A program made the position numbers and the translations under genes. A stretch of DNA of 64,000 nucleotides from Thermomicrobiaceae bacterium (GTDB lineage Bacteria; Chloroflexota; Chloroflexia; Thermomicrobiales; Thermomicrobiaceae): positions 1 to 64,000 of the forward strand of contig JADBJL010000001.1 in the NCBI GenBank assembly GCA_014874455.1. The letters run 5' to 3'. Position 1 is the first letter of the stretch. The number at the start of each line of letters is the position of its first letter. The notes under the pieces were generated by a model. It saw only the letters and a program-made list of their open reading frames with translations, made no database searches and was not told the DNA's origin. Positions 34,745 through 42,785 of this stretch are shown here, in pieces.

Positions 34745-37576
34745 CTAGCGCGTCGCTACGGTGACCAGATGCTGCAAGAGCCAGTCCAGTCCACGGACAG
34801 GATCCTCACGCATCCGAAGGAGCAGCACCGGCTTGCCTCGCTCGGCGAGCGCCTGGAAGTCGCCGAACGCCTGCGCCAGAAAGAGCGTACGGAATGTGTA
34901 GGGTTCTCCCGGGATCGGCAGATCGCTCTGCGCTTCTGCGACGAGCATGAGAAAAACCCCACCTGCCGGCCCACCCTTGTAGAGCTGCCCGATGGAGTGC
35001 AGATAACGCGGCCCGTAGCCGAGCGTCGTCGCCACGCCGAGTCGTTCGAGGAGCAACCGGCGAGCTTCCCGCAGCCGGCGATCTACCTCCTGCGTCGGGT
35101 CGGCGAAAGCGAGGAGTGAGAGGTAACTGCCGACCCGCGCCTCCGAGAGCACGCCCTCGATCGCTTCCGGCACGCTGGTCGCGGCGACACCGCTCGCGAG
35201 CATGACTTCGTTTGCGACCGTCACCGCCGGTGCCACCAGCTCACCGGTCGCTGCAAACTCCTCGAGCAGCCGGGCGGTGCGGTCTTTGCTCTCCTGCACG
35301 TTGGGCTCGTCGAACGGATTGACTCCTAGCAGCGCCCCGGCGATCGCCGTCGCCACCTCCCAGCGGAGGAACTCGGCTCCGAGATCCCAGGAGTTCCACA
35401 GCCGCGAGCGTAGCACCGGGTGGCCACTCGCCGCCAGCGCCTCGAGCAATGCTTCAGTCTGCGGATGTGGCTGCAGCGCCAATTCGATCCCGACGAAGAC
35501 ACGGTCAGCGCCATACGCCTCCGGCGCCAGGCGCGGCTCACCGACGATCGGCACCAGCCCGGTCTCCTGTTTGCCGGTGCTCTCGGCCAGGAGCTGTTCC
35601 AGCCAGTCGCCCAGGCTCGCCAGCGCTGGCTCGGTGATGAAGGTGACCTTGTCACGGCCGGCCTCGGCGAGCCGGGCCAGCCCCGCCCCGAGCCAGAGGC
35701 CGGGGTTATCGATGCGCTGGGCACGCAGGCGCTGCGCCATCCGTTCAGCAGGATCGAGCAGTGCCCGCACCGGCAGGCCGATCACCGCGGCCGGCACCAG
35801 GCCGAAATAGGAGAGCGCCGAGTAGCGCCCGCCGATGTCCGTTGGGTTCAAGAACACGTGCCGAAACCCACGCTCCTGAGCTTCCTGGGCGAGCGGCGTG
35901 CCAGGATCGGTAATGGCGATGAAACGGCTCGCCGCAGCGTGCCCCAGACGCTCGCTGAGCTTGGCCCACCAGTAACGGTACAAGCTCCGCGTCTCGATCG
36001 TCGTGCCGGACTTGGAGCTGACGATGAAGAGCGTCCGGTCGAGATCGAGTTCCCGCTCCAGGCGCGCGATGGTATCCGGGTTGGTCGTATCGAGGACGAT
36101 CAACTCGGGCGAGCGGGCCTCGTTGCCGAATACCCGTTGGAACACTTCGGGGGCCAGGCTGCTGCCGCCCATACCGAGCAGCACGGCGTGCCGGTACCCC
36201 TCCTGGCGCACCTCCTCGGTCAGCGCCTCCAGTTCCCCTACCCGCTCGAGCATCGCCTCGTGGATCGTCAGCCAGCCCAGCCGGTCAGCGATCGCTCGCT
36301 GCACCGCCGGGTTTTGACTCCAGATGCTCGGGTCTCGGGCCCACAGCCGCTCGACGACCCGTTCGCGAACGAGCCGCTCGGCGGTAGCCCGGACATCGGG
36401 ATCAAAAGGGCCGAGGTGGCTCGCCCTCCCTTCGATCATGACCGCGAGCTGGCGGCGCTTCTCGTCGATCCTACGCACCACGCTCCGGTACGACTCGGCG
36501 AAGAGCTCCACACCCTGCCGCTGCAGCAACTCAGTCACCTCGTCGTAGCTGATGCCGACCTCAGCGAGGGCAGCCAGCGTCCGCTCCGCCTCCTCCAGGC
36601 CTTCCTGGACCGTGTTCGGTCGCGGCTGACCGTGGTCGCGGTAGGCCTCGACCGTGACCGGCGCCATCGTCTGCACGGTGTAGGGGCCGATCAGGTGCTC
36701 GACGTACATGACGTCGCTGTAGGCTGGGTTCTTGGTGCTGGTGCTGGCCCAGAGCGGGCGCTGGATGCGGGCACCGTACCGCTCCTGCAGCCGCTTGAAG
36801 CGCTCGTCCTCGAGGAACACGCGCTTGAAGCGCTGGTACGCGATCTTGGCGTTGGCGATCGCGACCTTTCCCTTGAGCCCCTCCAGCCGCGCCCGCTGCT
36901 CTGCGCTCGCGGCGCGAGCGATCAGCTCGTCGAGGCGACGGTCGACCTCGGTATCGACGCGGCTGACGAAGAAGCTGGCGACCGACGCGATCCGATCGAC
37001 CGCCAGCCCGCGCTCGGCCCGCCGCTCGATCCCCCGGAGATATGCCTCGATCACCTGCTCGTAGTTCTGGATCGAGAAGAGCAGGGTGATGTTGACGTTG
37101 ACGCCGTCAGCGATGAGCTGCTCGATGGCCGGGATGCCCTGAGGGGTACCGGGTACCTTGATCATCGCGTTGGGGCGGTCGATCAGCGCGAAGAGCCGCC
37201 GGGCTTCGCGGATCGACCCCTCGGTGTCGTACGCCAGGTCGGGTGGCAGTTCGAGCGAGACGAAGCCGTCCTGGCCGTCGGCGGCCTCGTAGACCAGCCG
37301 GAGCAGGTCGCAGGCCTTCTGCACGTCATGGACAGCGACGGCCTCGAAGATGGCTTCGCTCGACAGGCCGCGGGCTGCCAGCTCCGCGATCTCCTCGTCG
37401 TATTCGTCGGTGCTGGCGATCGCCTTATCGAAGATCGTCGGGTTCGAGGTGACGCCGCGCAGGCCATCCTCTTCGATGAGGCGATTCAGTTCGCCAGACG
37501 TGATCATGGCCCGGCTCAAAAAGTCCAGCCAGAAGCTCTGGCCGTACGCGCCGAGCTGCCTGAGTGGATTCGTCAT
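34745..37576 (-). CDS. tal-pgi: bifunctional transaldolase / glucose-6-phosphate isomerase
   Basis: 943-aa fusion joining two pentose phosphate and glycolytic steps. Residues 1-370 are transaldolase: GVTSNPTIFDKAI, the Schiff-base Lys140 in NAMIKVPGTPQGIPAIEQLI, NVNITLLFS and WASTSTKNPAYSDV. From about residue 380 onward is phosphoglucose isomerase: LLGMGGSSLAPEVFQ, IVSSKSGTTIETRSL (sugar-phosphate site) and GGRYSALSYFGLVPAAV. Such tal-pgi fusions are known in several bacterial phyla. The ATG at 37576 has a GGAGGGAG upstream. It heads the operon followed by gnd, zwf, opcA and pgl. The fusion would channel fructose-6-phosphate back to glucose-6-phosphate. Confidence 0.95.
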   Translation of the reverse strand: MTNPLRQLGAYGQSFWLDFLSRAMITSGELNRLIEEDGLRGVTSNPTIFDKAIASTDEYDEEIAELAARGLSSEAIFEAVAVHDVQKACDLLRLVYEAADGQDGFVSLELPPDLAYDTEGSIREARRLFALIDRPNAMIKVPGTPQGIPAIEQLIADGVNVNITLLFSIQNYEQVIEAYLRGIERRAERGLAVDRIASVASFFVSRVDTEVDRRLDELIARAASAEQRARLEGLKGKVAIANAKIAYQRFKRVFLEDERFKRLQERYGARIQRPLWASTSTKNPAYSDVMYVEHLIGPYTVQTMAPVTVEAYRDHGQPRPNTVQEGLEEAERTLAALAEVGISYDEVTELLQRQGVELFAESYRSVVRRIDEKRRQLAVMIEGRASHLGPFDPDVRATAERLVRERVVERLWARDPSIWSQNPAVQRAIADRLGWLTIHEAMLERVGELEALTEEVRQEGYRHAVLLGMGGSSLAPEVFQRVFGNEARSPELIVLDTTNPDTIARLERELDLDRTLFIVSSKSGTTIETRSLYRYWWAKLSERLGHAAASRFIAITDPGTPLAQEAQERGFRHVFLNPTDIGGRYSALSYFGLVPAAVIGLPVRALLDPAERMAQRLRAQRIDNPGLWLGAGLARLAEAGRDKVTFITEPALASLGDWLEQLLAESTGKQETGLVPIVGEPRLAPEAYGADRVFVGIELALQPHPQTEALLEALAASGHPVLRSRLWNSWDLGAEFLRWEVATAIAGALLGVNPFDEPNVQESKDRTARLLEEFAATGELVAPAVTVANEVMLASGVAATSVPEAIEGVLSEARVGSYLSLLAFADPTQEVDRRLREARRLLLERLGVATTLGYGPRYLHSIGQLYKGGPAGGVFLMLVAEAQSDLPIPGEPYTFRTLFLAQAFGDFQALAERGKPVLLLRMREDPVRGLDWLLQHLVTVATR

Positions 37577-37717
37577 TGTCTCCCTCCAGTCGAGTGGCTT
37601 GACGGGTCGCGTTCACCTTGTGTGCGCTCGCTGTCAACGGTACAGGGCCAGTGCGATGGAGCCGGCTTTCAATGATACTCCAGTGACCACGTCAGGATTT
37701 GTGCCACGGCGAAGCGC

Positions 37718-38227
37718 TCAGAGCGGGGTATGGGGAACGATCTCGACGACGGGTAGCTCCTCAGCGTGGGCGACTGCGAGGGCGATCTCGGCGTCGTAGT
37801 CGAAGAGGCGTAGCGCCCGCAGCACCGGCCGCAGGGCGACCGGCGGCCCGCAGCGCCGCGAGTAGTCGCGCATGCGGAGCATCAGCTCGCGCCGGCGCGC
37901 GGGATCCTCCACCACGTGGGCGGTGGCGCGCCAGCGCCGGTTGCCGATCCGGACGGTCACCTCCGGGTTAGCCAGGAGATTGCGATACCAGTTGGAGTGG
38001 ATGCCGAAGCCGCTGAAGACGATCCAGCGATCCTCCAGCGGCATGAAGCTGACCGCGGTCGTCCGTGGCAGCCCGGTCCTCCGGCCGGTGGTGGTGAGGA
38101 GCATCACGCAGCGCCAGGCGAGCAGGCGGGCGAATGGGCCACGGTACAGCTTCGGCGGCACGGCCAGGAAGAGCCGCAGCATGCCGCGTGGGCGCTCGCG
38201 GACGAAGGTGGGCGGTCGGGCAGTCAT
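37718..38227 (-). CDS. DUF385 / F420H2-dependent (Ddn-type) quinone reductase-like protein
   Basis: 169-aa protein of the nitroreductase/quinone reductase family related to mycobacterial Ddn, a split-barrel flavin/F420-binding fold. Motifs: WRCVMLLTTTGRRTGLPRTT (cofactor phosphate region), FGIHSNWYRNLLANPEVTVR and GNRRWRATAHVVEDPARRRE, all characteristic. Members reduce quinones or nitro compounds with F420H2, or bind heme or FAD. The ATG at 38227 has GGAGG upstream, chosen over an earlier in-frame start. Its promoter region carries tandem 17-base repeats. Presence hints that the organism makes F420, an inference. Confidence 0.88.
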   Translation of the reverse strand: MTARPPTFVRERPRGMLRLFLAVPPKLYRGPFARLLAWRCVMLLTTTGRRTGLPRTTAVSFMPLEDRWIVFSGFGIHSNWYRNLLANPEVTVRIGNRRWRATAHVVEDPARRRELMLRMRDYSRRCGPPVALRPVLRALRLFDYDAEIALAVAHAEELPVVEIVPHTPL

Positions 38228-38266
38228 CCGGCAGACCTCCAATCTCCCCATACTGACGCTGCGGCC

Positions 38267-38272
38267 AGTATA
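38267..38272 (-). promoter_or_regulatory. -10 element of the DUF385 gene
   Basis: Minus strand TATACT about 40 bases before the ATG at 38227. No -35 match is found; the tandem repeats begin where a -35 or activator site would lie. Confidence 0.45.
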
Positions 38273-38282
38273 GTGAGGACAT

Positions 38283-38316
38283 AGCTTGATCGGTGAGTCA
38301 GCTTGATCAGTAAGTC
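38283..38316. repeat. tandem 17-bp direct repeat upstream of DUF385 gene
   Basis: AGCTTGATCGGTGAGTC (38283-38299) is followed directly by AGCTTGATCAGTAAGTC (38300-38316), 15 of 17 identical. With the -10 at 38267-38272 they span roughly -23 to -56 of the predicted start, a position typical of activator or repressor sites. Confidence 0.6.
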
Positions 38317-38404
38317 GCGGGTTCCGAAGCGTGGAGCGCTCGTTGCCTGTCTACAGTGCTGGCACGACAGAGATGCGCCTGAGCCCGGCGGCAAGGCGGG
38401 TCAA

Positions 38405-38555
38405 TCTCGTCTCCATGCGCACGAGACTGAACTGTCGGTGAAGCCCAGCAGCTCGGCCCCTGCGACCTCGTCTCCACGCGCACGAGGCTGAACTCCCTGG
38501 ATCACGTCCCAGGCGCCCTGGAGGATCCTCGTCTCCACGCGCACGAGGCTGAACT
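38405..38555 (+). CRISPR. short CRISPR array, three type I-E-like repeats and two spacers
   Basis: Three 29-base repeats at 38405-38433, 38466-38494 and 38527-38555 are separated by two 32-base spacers (38434-38465, 38495-38526), giving an exact 61-base period. That is the geometry of type I-E arrays. Repeats 2 and 3 are identical; repeat 1 differs at three positions. Each repeat has a CCTCGT...ACGAGG stem (first base changed in repeat 1) and ends GGCTGAACT or close, comparable to the ...ATGAACC ends of I-E repeats, which suggests plus-strand crRNA. The two spacers are unlike each other. There are no cas genes in the window and no clear AT-rich leader. Probably an orphan or remnant array, or one served by distant cas genes. 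Confidence 0.82.
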
Positions 38556-38744
38556 ACCGTAATGCAGCCGTACCAGCCTGGGATCGTATGCCGGCACGTA
38601 GAGAGCGACTCGAAGGGTATCCCGCGCCGAGCGGTCACCTCGCGGTCGCCTCGCCGAGCCCCTGCTTGGGGATCGAGTCATGCCGGGGACGAGACTCTGC
38701 CGCACGGACATGGGCCGCTTGGCCCTGGCCACTGACCACCTGAG

Positions 38745-38774
38745 TTGACGCTCTCTGCTAGGAGATGCTACACT
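38745..38774 (+). promoter_or_regulatory. promoter of the CAU-anticodon tRNA
   Basis: -35 TTGACG (38745-38750), 18-base spacer, -10 TACACT (38769-38774). The predicted start is about 10 bases before the tRNA. The same transcript could run on into tilS-hpt. Confidence 0.65.
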
Positions 38775-38791
38775 TTGTGTCCGGAAACTGG

Positions 38792-38863
38792 GCCGGTGTA
38801 GCTCAATGGCAGAGCAGGGGACTCATAAGCCCTTGGTTGGTGGTTCGAATCCGCCCACCGGCA
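38792..38863 (+). tRNA. tRNA with CAU anticodon (Met, or Ile2 before lysidine modification)
   Basis: A 72-base cloverleaf: acceptor GCCGGTG/CACCGGC, D stem GCTC/GAGC, anticodon arm GGGGA-CTCATAA-GCCCT with anticodon CAT (one A-G mismatch next to the loop), T arm GGTGG-TTCGAAT-CCGCC, discriminator A, CCA not encoded. Elongator tRNA-Met and tRNA-Ile2 share this anticodon. The mismatch at 1-72 that marks initiator tRNA is absent. The next gene is tilS, whose product converts C34 of tRNA-Ile2 to lysidine, so Ile2 deserves consideration, but sequence alone does not decide. Confidence 0.95.
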
Positions 38864-38964
38864 CCGGACGGGCGCAGGACGCGAGTGGCCGGCAACGCCG
38901 GCCACAGATCATTTATGGCAGAACGCACTCTTGGTGCATCGGCTTGCCCACAGGAGCAGCACGT

Positions 38965-40959
38965 ATGACCGATCTCCCGCTTGCTGCCAGCCGGCTGCTC
39001 GAAGAGGTCGCTGCCCGGCTGAACGAGGCCGGCCTAGGCCCGGGTGAGACGCTCGTCGCTGGCTTCTCCGGTGGGCCGGACTCGCTGGCGCTGGTGTGGG
39101 CATTAGGCACGCTGGAGCGGCAGGGACGAGGGCCGCACGTCATCGCCCTGCACGTCGATCACCAGTTACGGCCTGACTCCGCCCGCGACGCCGAGCGGGC
39201 GCTGGCGCTGGGTCAGGAGCTCGGGGTAACGGTCGAAGTCGAGCGGGTCGACGTGACTGCCTGGCCGGAGTACTCCAGTGAAGGAACAGAAGCCGCAGCC
39301 CGTGCGGCCCGCTATGCCGCGCTCGGCCGGCTGGCCTGGAGGCTGGGCACGTCCTGGATCGCGGTCGCCCATACCCGCAACGACCAGGCAGAGACGGTGC
39401 TGCTCCGCCTGCTGCGCGGTGCCAGCCTGGAGGGGCTGGCCGGCATGCGACCGGTCGCCCGGCGCCGGGTACGACTCGACCCAGCCGGCTCAGAGGTGGT
39501 CGAGCTCACCATCCTGCGCCCGCTCCTCGGGCTGGGACGCGAGTCGGTCAGCGCGTGCCTGGCAGCGCTCGGCCTCACACCGATCGAAGACCCCTCGAAC
39601 CTGGAACTCCAGTACCGGCGCAACCGGATACGCCATCAGGTCATGCCCCTGCTCGAAGCGATCGCACCTGGGGCTAGCGAGGTGATAGCGCGCGTAGCCG
39701 ACCTGCTCCAGGACGACGTGGCATATCTCGAGACCGTCGCAGCGCGTCATGTAGCGGAGCTCGTCAGGCAGGAAGACAGTGTGGTACGGGTCGACCGGGC
39801 CAGACTTGTCGGCCTACCGGTCGCTCTCCAGCGACGAGTGCTGCTGGCGGGCGTGTTGCGAGCGAGCGGCGAGCAGCTCGTGCCGACAGCGGAGCGACTC
39901 GAGGCAGTGCGAGTGGCTGCGCTCGAGGGTAAGGTCGGAACCCGGCTCGAGCTGGGCGGTGGATGGGAAGCGCTCGTCGAGTACAATGCCGTCACGATCG
40001 GCCCAGGAGGAGGAACGGAAGCCGTCCTCCGCCGCTGGTCGGGATTACCACTGCTCGATCCGGGAACTCGGATCGAAGTCGCTGGCGAGATGGAGATCGA
40101 GCTCGGTAATCGCTGGCGACTGCGCTGCCGGTCTGTCCCGCCAGGCCGCTGGGTGCTACGAACCCGGCGACCTGGCGATCGGGTGCGGCCGGGGCCAGGT
40201 CGGCCGCTCGTTCGCTTGCAGGATTGGCTCGTGAACCGAAAGGTGCCAGCCTACGTACGTGACTGGCTGCCACTCCTGGCCGATAACGGAACCGTCTGGT
40301 GGGTCGGCGGGCTCATGGGCACGTCGTTCTCGCATCCCGATGGCCTGCTCGAGGCCGAGCTGGTGCGAGAACCGGCGACGGGAACAGTAGAGGAGATGGG
40401 AACCATCGTGGCTGAGGAGCAGGTGCTGGCTGAGCAGCTTGGCCTCGAACGAGTCTTGATCGACGAGGAGACTCTCCAGCGGCGCGTGGCGCAGCTCGGA
40501 GCCGAGATCTCGGCCTACTACCAGGGGAAGCGTCCGCTCCTGGTCGGCGTGTTGACGGGGGCATTCGTCTTTATGGCCGATCTCGTCCGCCACATGCCGA
40601 TCCCGCTCGGAATCGACTTTATCGCTGTCTCCAGTTACGGCCAGGCGACTGTCACATCGGGTGTCGTGCGGATCCTCAAAGATCTCGACCGGCCTGTCGA
40701 GGGCGAGCATATCCTCCTGGTGGAAGATATCGTCGATAGTGGGTTGACGCTCAAGTACCTGAGCGACCTGTTGAGGCGACGCAACCCGGCGAGCCTGAAA
40801 GTCGTCGCCCTGCTCCGCAAGCAGAAGGAGGGTGCGCTCGAGGTGCCGATCGACTGGGTCGGCTTCGAGATCCCCGACGAGTTCGTCGTCGGCTACGGCC
40901 TCGACGTCGGCGGCCGGTTCCGGAACCTGCCCTTCGTCGCCGTGTACCGCAGCCGGTAG
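38965..40959 (+). CDS. tilS-hpt: TilS-Hpt fusion: tRNA(Ile)-lysidine synthase and hypoxanthine phosphoribosyltransferase
   Basis: 664-aa single open frame. Residues 1 to about 470 are TilS: PP-loop ATPase motif SGGPDS (35-40), HVDHQLRPDSARDAE, VAHTRNDQAETVLLRLLRGA, DPSNLELQYRRNRIRH, and the C-terminal substrate-binding domain with LRTRRPGDRVRP. From about Met478 on it is a hypoxanthine phosphoribosyltransferase: LLVGVLTGAFVFMADLVRHM, IAVSSYG, and the PRPP loop LLVEDIVDSGLTLKYL (about 585). TilS makes lysidine in tRNA-Ile2; Hpt salvages hypoxanthine and guanine. ATG 38965 has AGGAG nine bases upstream. The genes are separate but adjacent in many bacteria; a fusion is known in Listeria. An internal start near 40396-40408 could also yield free Hpt. 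Confidence 0.93.
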   Translation: MTDLPLAASRLLEEVAARLNEAGLGPGETLVAGFSGGPDSLALVWALGTLERQGRGPHVIALHVDHQLRPDSARDAERALALGQELGVTVEVERVDVTAWPEYSSEGTEAAARAARYAALGRLAWRLGTSWIAVAHTRNDQAETVLLRLLRGASLEGLAGMRPVARRRVRLDPAGSEVVELTILRPLLGLGRESVSACLAALGLTPIEDPSNLELQYRRNRIRHQVMPLLEAIAPGASEVIARVADLLQDDVAYLETVAARHVAELVRQEDSVVRVDRARLVGLPVALQRRVLLAGVLRASGEQLVPTAERLEAVRVAALEGKVGTRLELGGGWEALVEYNAVTIGPGGGTEAVLRRWSGLPLLDPGTRIEVAGEMEIELGNRWRLRCRSVPPGRWVLRTRRPGDRVRPGPGRPLVRLQDWLVNRKVPAYVRDWLPLLADNGTVWWVGGLMGTSFSHPDGLLEAELVREPATGTVEEMGTIVAEEQVLAEQLGLERVLIDEETLQRRVAQLGAEISAYYQGKRPLLVGVLTGAFVFMADLVRHMPIPLGIDFIAVSSYGQATVTSGVVRILKDLDRPVEGEHILLVEDIVDSGLTLKYLSDLLRRRNPASLKVVALLRKQKEGALEVPIDWVGFEIPDEFVVGYGLDVGGRFRNLPFVAVYRSR

Positions 40960-41034
40960 CTCTGCTCGAGGCATCCGGCTGGCTTGGCGTGCGGCCGCTC
41001 CGAGCGGCGCCGTCGGGCTCGATGGAGGATCTCG

Positions 41035-42675
41035 CTACCGGTCGCCGACTCGCCGGAAGATCACCGCGCCGGGCCCGTCGTAGACGACTTCATACCGTGG
41101 ATCGCTGCGAAGCGACGCCTGGATGGCCGCTGTCCTGTCGATCAACACCCCTTCGATGTTGGCCGGCCGCCTGGTCACGTACACGTAACTGAACCTGATA
41201 CCGTGCTCGCTCGCCCAGTTCTCGAGACAGCCGCTGTTCTGCGTCGCACAGGCCTGGAGCTGCTCGTGCCTGGCGATCCGCTCCACGAATCCACCGACCC
41301 ATTCATACCCCTGCACGACGTCCATGCTGACCCGCTGAGCCAGCGCCGGGAACCATTCCGACGCCTTGTCCTGGCCGAACCAGGGCTCACCGGTAATGAC
41401 GATGAACGAGCTGGTCGGGGGCGTGCTGCTGGCGGCCCAGTCCATCGCGGCGCGCTCATCGGCCGACAGACCGGTCAGGAGCGGATTGTAACCGTAGGCC
41501 GTCGACGCTGCGGATTGTACCGCCATCGACACGAGCAGGATCTGCAGCAGCCAGGGGCCGCGTACGAGCGCGGCAACTCTCCTTACGGAGAAGCCGTCGG
41601 TAGACGACGGCGACGGCCATCCGACGTCGAGCATTCGCTCGATCAATGGGAGGATCACGCTCACCAGCCCGATACCCGCGAGCATCGCCAGCGGGATAAC
41701 TGCCCGCTGGTCACCTGCCCGCGGCTGTAGCACGTGGATGACCACCACCCATGCCGGGAGCAGGTACTCCCGCCGCGCCAGGCAGACGAATGCCCCGAGC
41801 AGCGCGAGACCGCCCAGCATCGTGAATGTCGGCTCCCGGGTAACGTCCAGATGCAGAAGCTGAACGACTCCAGAGTAGAGGGGCCACCCTGGATCGTGTG
41901 CCGGCTTCAGCGCCGAAAGGCCATGCCGTTGCAGCACTGTCACCCACCAGGGAGCGGTCAGCACGAGGGCGCCGCACCCAGCAAGAAGCGAGTGAATGAG
42001 ACCCCGCCGATCACGAGCGAGGAACAGGTAGAACAACGGCAGGCTGTAGGCCAGAAACCACGCGGCTTCCGGGTGGCTCATGACAGTCAGCCCGACCAGT
42101 ACGGCCAACGAGACCGCGTATCGAAGGTCGCCACGAGTGTAGAGCTGGTAGGCCTGCCAGAGCGCCAAAATGGAGAAGAGCTGGCCGAGCGAGCGGGTGA
42201 TTCCCCCACCCATGATCTGCCAGACGAACGCCATTGGCAGCAGCGCGAACGCGAAGGTCGCCGGGGCAATCGCGGCTCTCGGCCGAAGCATGGCCTGGCA
42301 GAGCAGCACGAAAGCACCGAGCGCCAGAACCGTGACCGCGACCGGGAAAAAGCGCATGACCCCGGCCAGGCTCCAGGGGCCGAGGTCGTCGATGATCCCG
42401 ACGAGATAGAAGGCAAGCGGCGGATAAGCGAACGGGATCCCATCGAGGTTGTAGGACGTGTAGGTCGGCAGACGGTAATGCGCATTCTGGAGATCCCGTA
42501 CCATGCTGTAGAAGAGGCCGCCATCGTTCAGCGGGAAATCGCTTCGGAGAACGAAATACAGGCGGAGCGCTGCGGCGAGCAGAATAGCTTCTGCGGCCAT
42601 CGGGATGCCACGAAGCGTGCGTCGTCCCGCGCGACGTGGTTGCTCGGTCTCGATGGCCCGCTCTCGGACTGCCAC
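41035..42675 (-). CDS. polytopic membrane protein, possible GT-C type glycosyltransferase
   Basis: 546-aa protein with about ten to eleven hydrophobic helices and a soluble C-terminal domain of about 140 residues. The first external loop, LRSDFPLNDGGLFYSMVRDL, has an acidic residue after TM1, and TYTSYNLDGIPFAYPPLAFY follows; both resemble GT-C mannosyltransferase or oligosaccharyltransferase-like membrane enzymes. This is inference. The C-terminal domain contains FIVITGEPWFGQDKASEWFP and SYVYVTRRPANIEGVLIDRT, alpha/beta in character. Start: GTG at 42675 with a GAGGAGGGG site. Last gene of the strand run that begins with acyl-CoA dehydrogenase; 110 bases after the CvpA-like gene. Substrate unknown. 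Confidence 0.7.
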   Translation of the reverse strand: MAVRERAIETEQPRRAGRRTLRGIPMAAEAILLAAALRLYFVLRSDFPLNDGGLFYSMVRDLQNAHYRLPTYTSYNLDGIPFAYPPLAFYLVGIIDDLGPWSLAGVMRFFPVAVTVLALGAFVLLCQAMLRPRAAIAPATFAFALLPMAFVWQIMGGGITRSLGQLFSILALWQAYQLYTRGDLRYAVSLAVLVGLTVMSHPEAAWFLAYSLPLFYLFLARDRRGLIHSLLAGCGALVLTAPWWVTVLQRHGLSALKPAHDPGWPLYSGVVQLLHLDVTREPTFTMLGGLALLGAFVCLARREYLLPAWVVVIHVLQPRAGDQRAVIPLAMLAGIGLVSVILPLIERMLDVGWPSPSSTDGFSVRRVAALVRGPWLLQILLVSMAVQSAASTAYGYNPLLTGLSADERAAMDWAASSTPPTSSFIVITGEPWFGQDKASEWFPALAQRVSMDVVQGYEWVGGFVERIARHEQLQACATQNSGCLENWASEHGIRFSYVYVTRRPANIEGVLIDRTAAIQASLRSDPRYEVVYDGPGAVIFRRVGDR

Positions 42676-42785
42676 GGCTCCCCTCCTCAGTTCTGCACAC
42701 TCCCCCTTTCCCATTGGAGTGGCGATCCCGCTACCTGGCTAGCGACGATCCTTGAAGCCATGCAGGACGAGAATCGCCGCGCAAA

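Larger units (their letters stand above)
38228..38791. other. 564-bp non-coding region with promoters, tandem repeat and CRISPR mini-array
   Basis: Contents in order: -10 of the DUF385 gene (38267-38272), tandem 17-base repeat (38283-38316), CRISPR-like array (38405-38555), about 190 bases with nothing recognised, and the tRNA promoter (38745-38774). No cas gene fits in it. Short open frames that cover the array are by-products of the repeats. Confidence 0.6.

Noticed and set aside
35420-37675. 751-aa open frame antisense to tal-pgi
   Set aside because: It is the GC-rich shadow of a confidently identified gene, with Arg/Asp-rich nonsense and no ribosome site.
38341-38404. Fourth CRISPR repeat at the expected position before the first
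   Set aside because: Only scattered matches; it does not keep the stem or the TGAAC end. The position after the third repeat also fails.
38303-38732. Short open frames across the CRISPR array
   Set aside because: They repeat the same residues because of the array repeats and have no ribosome site.
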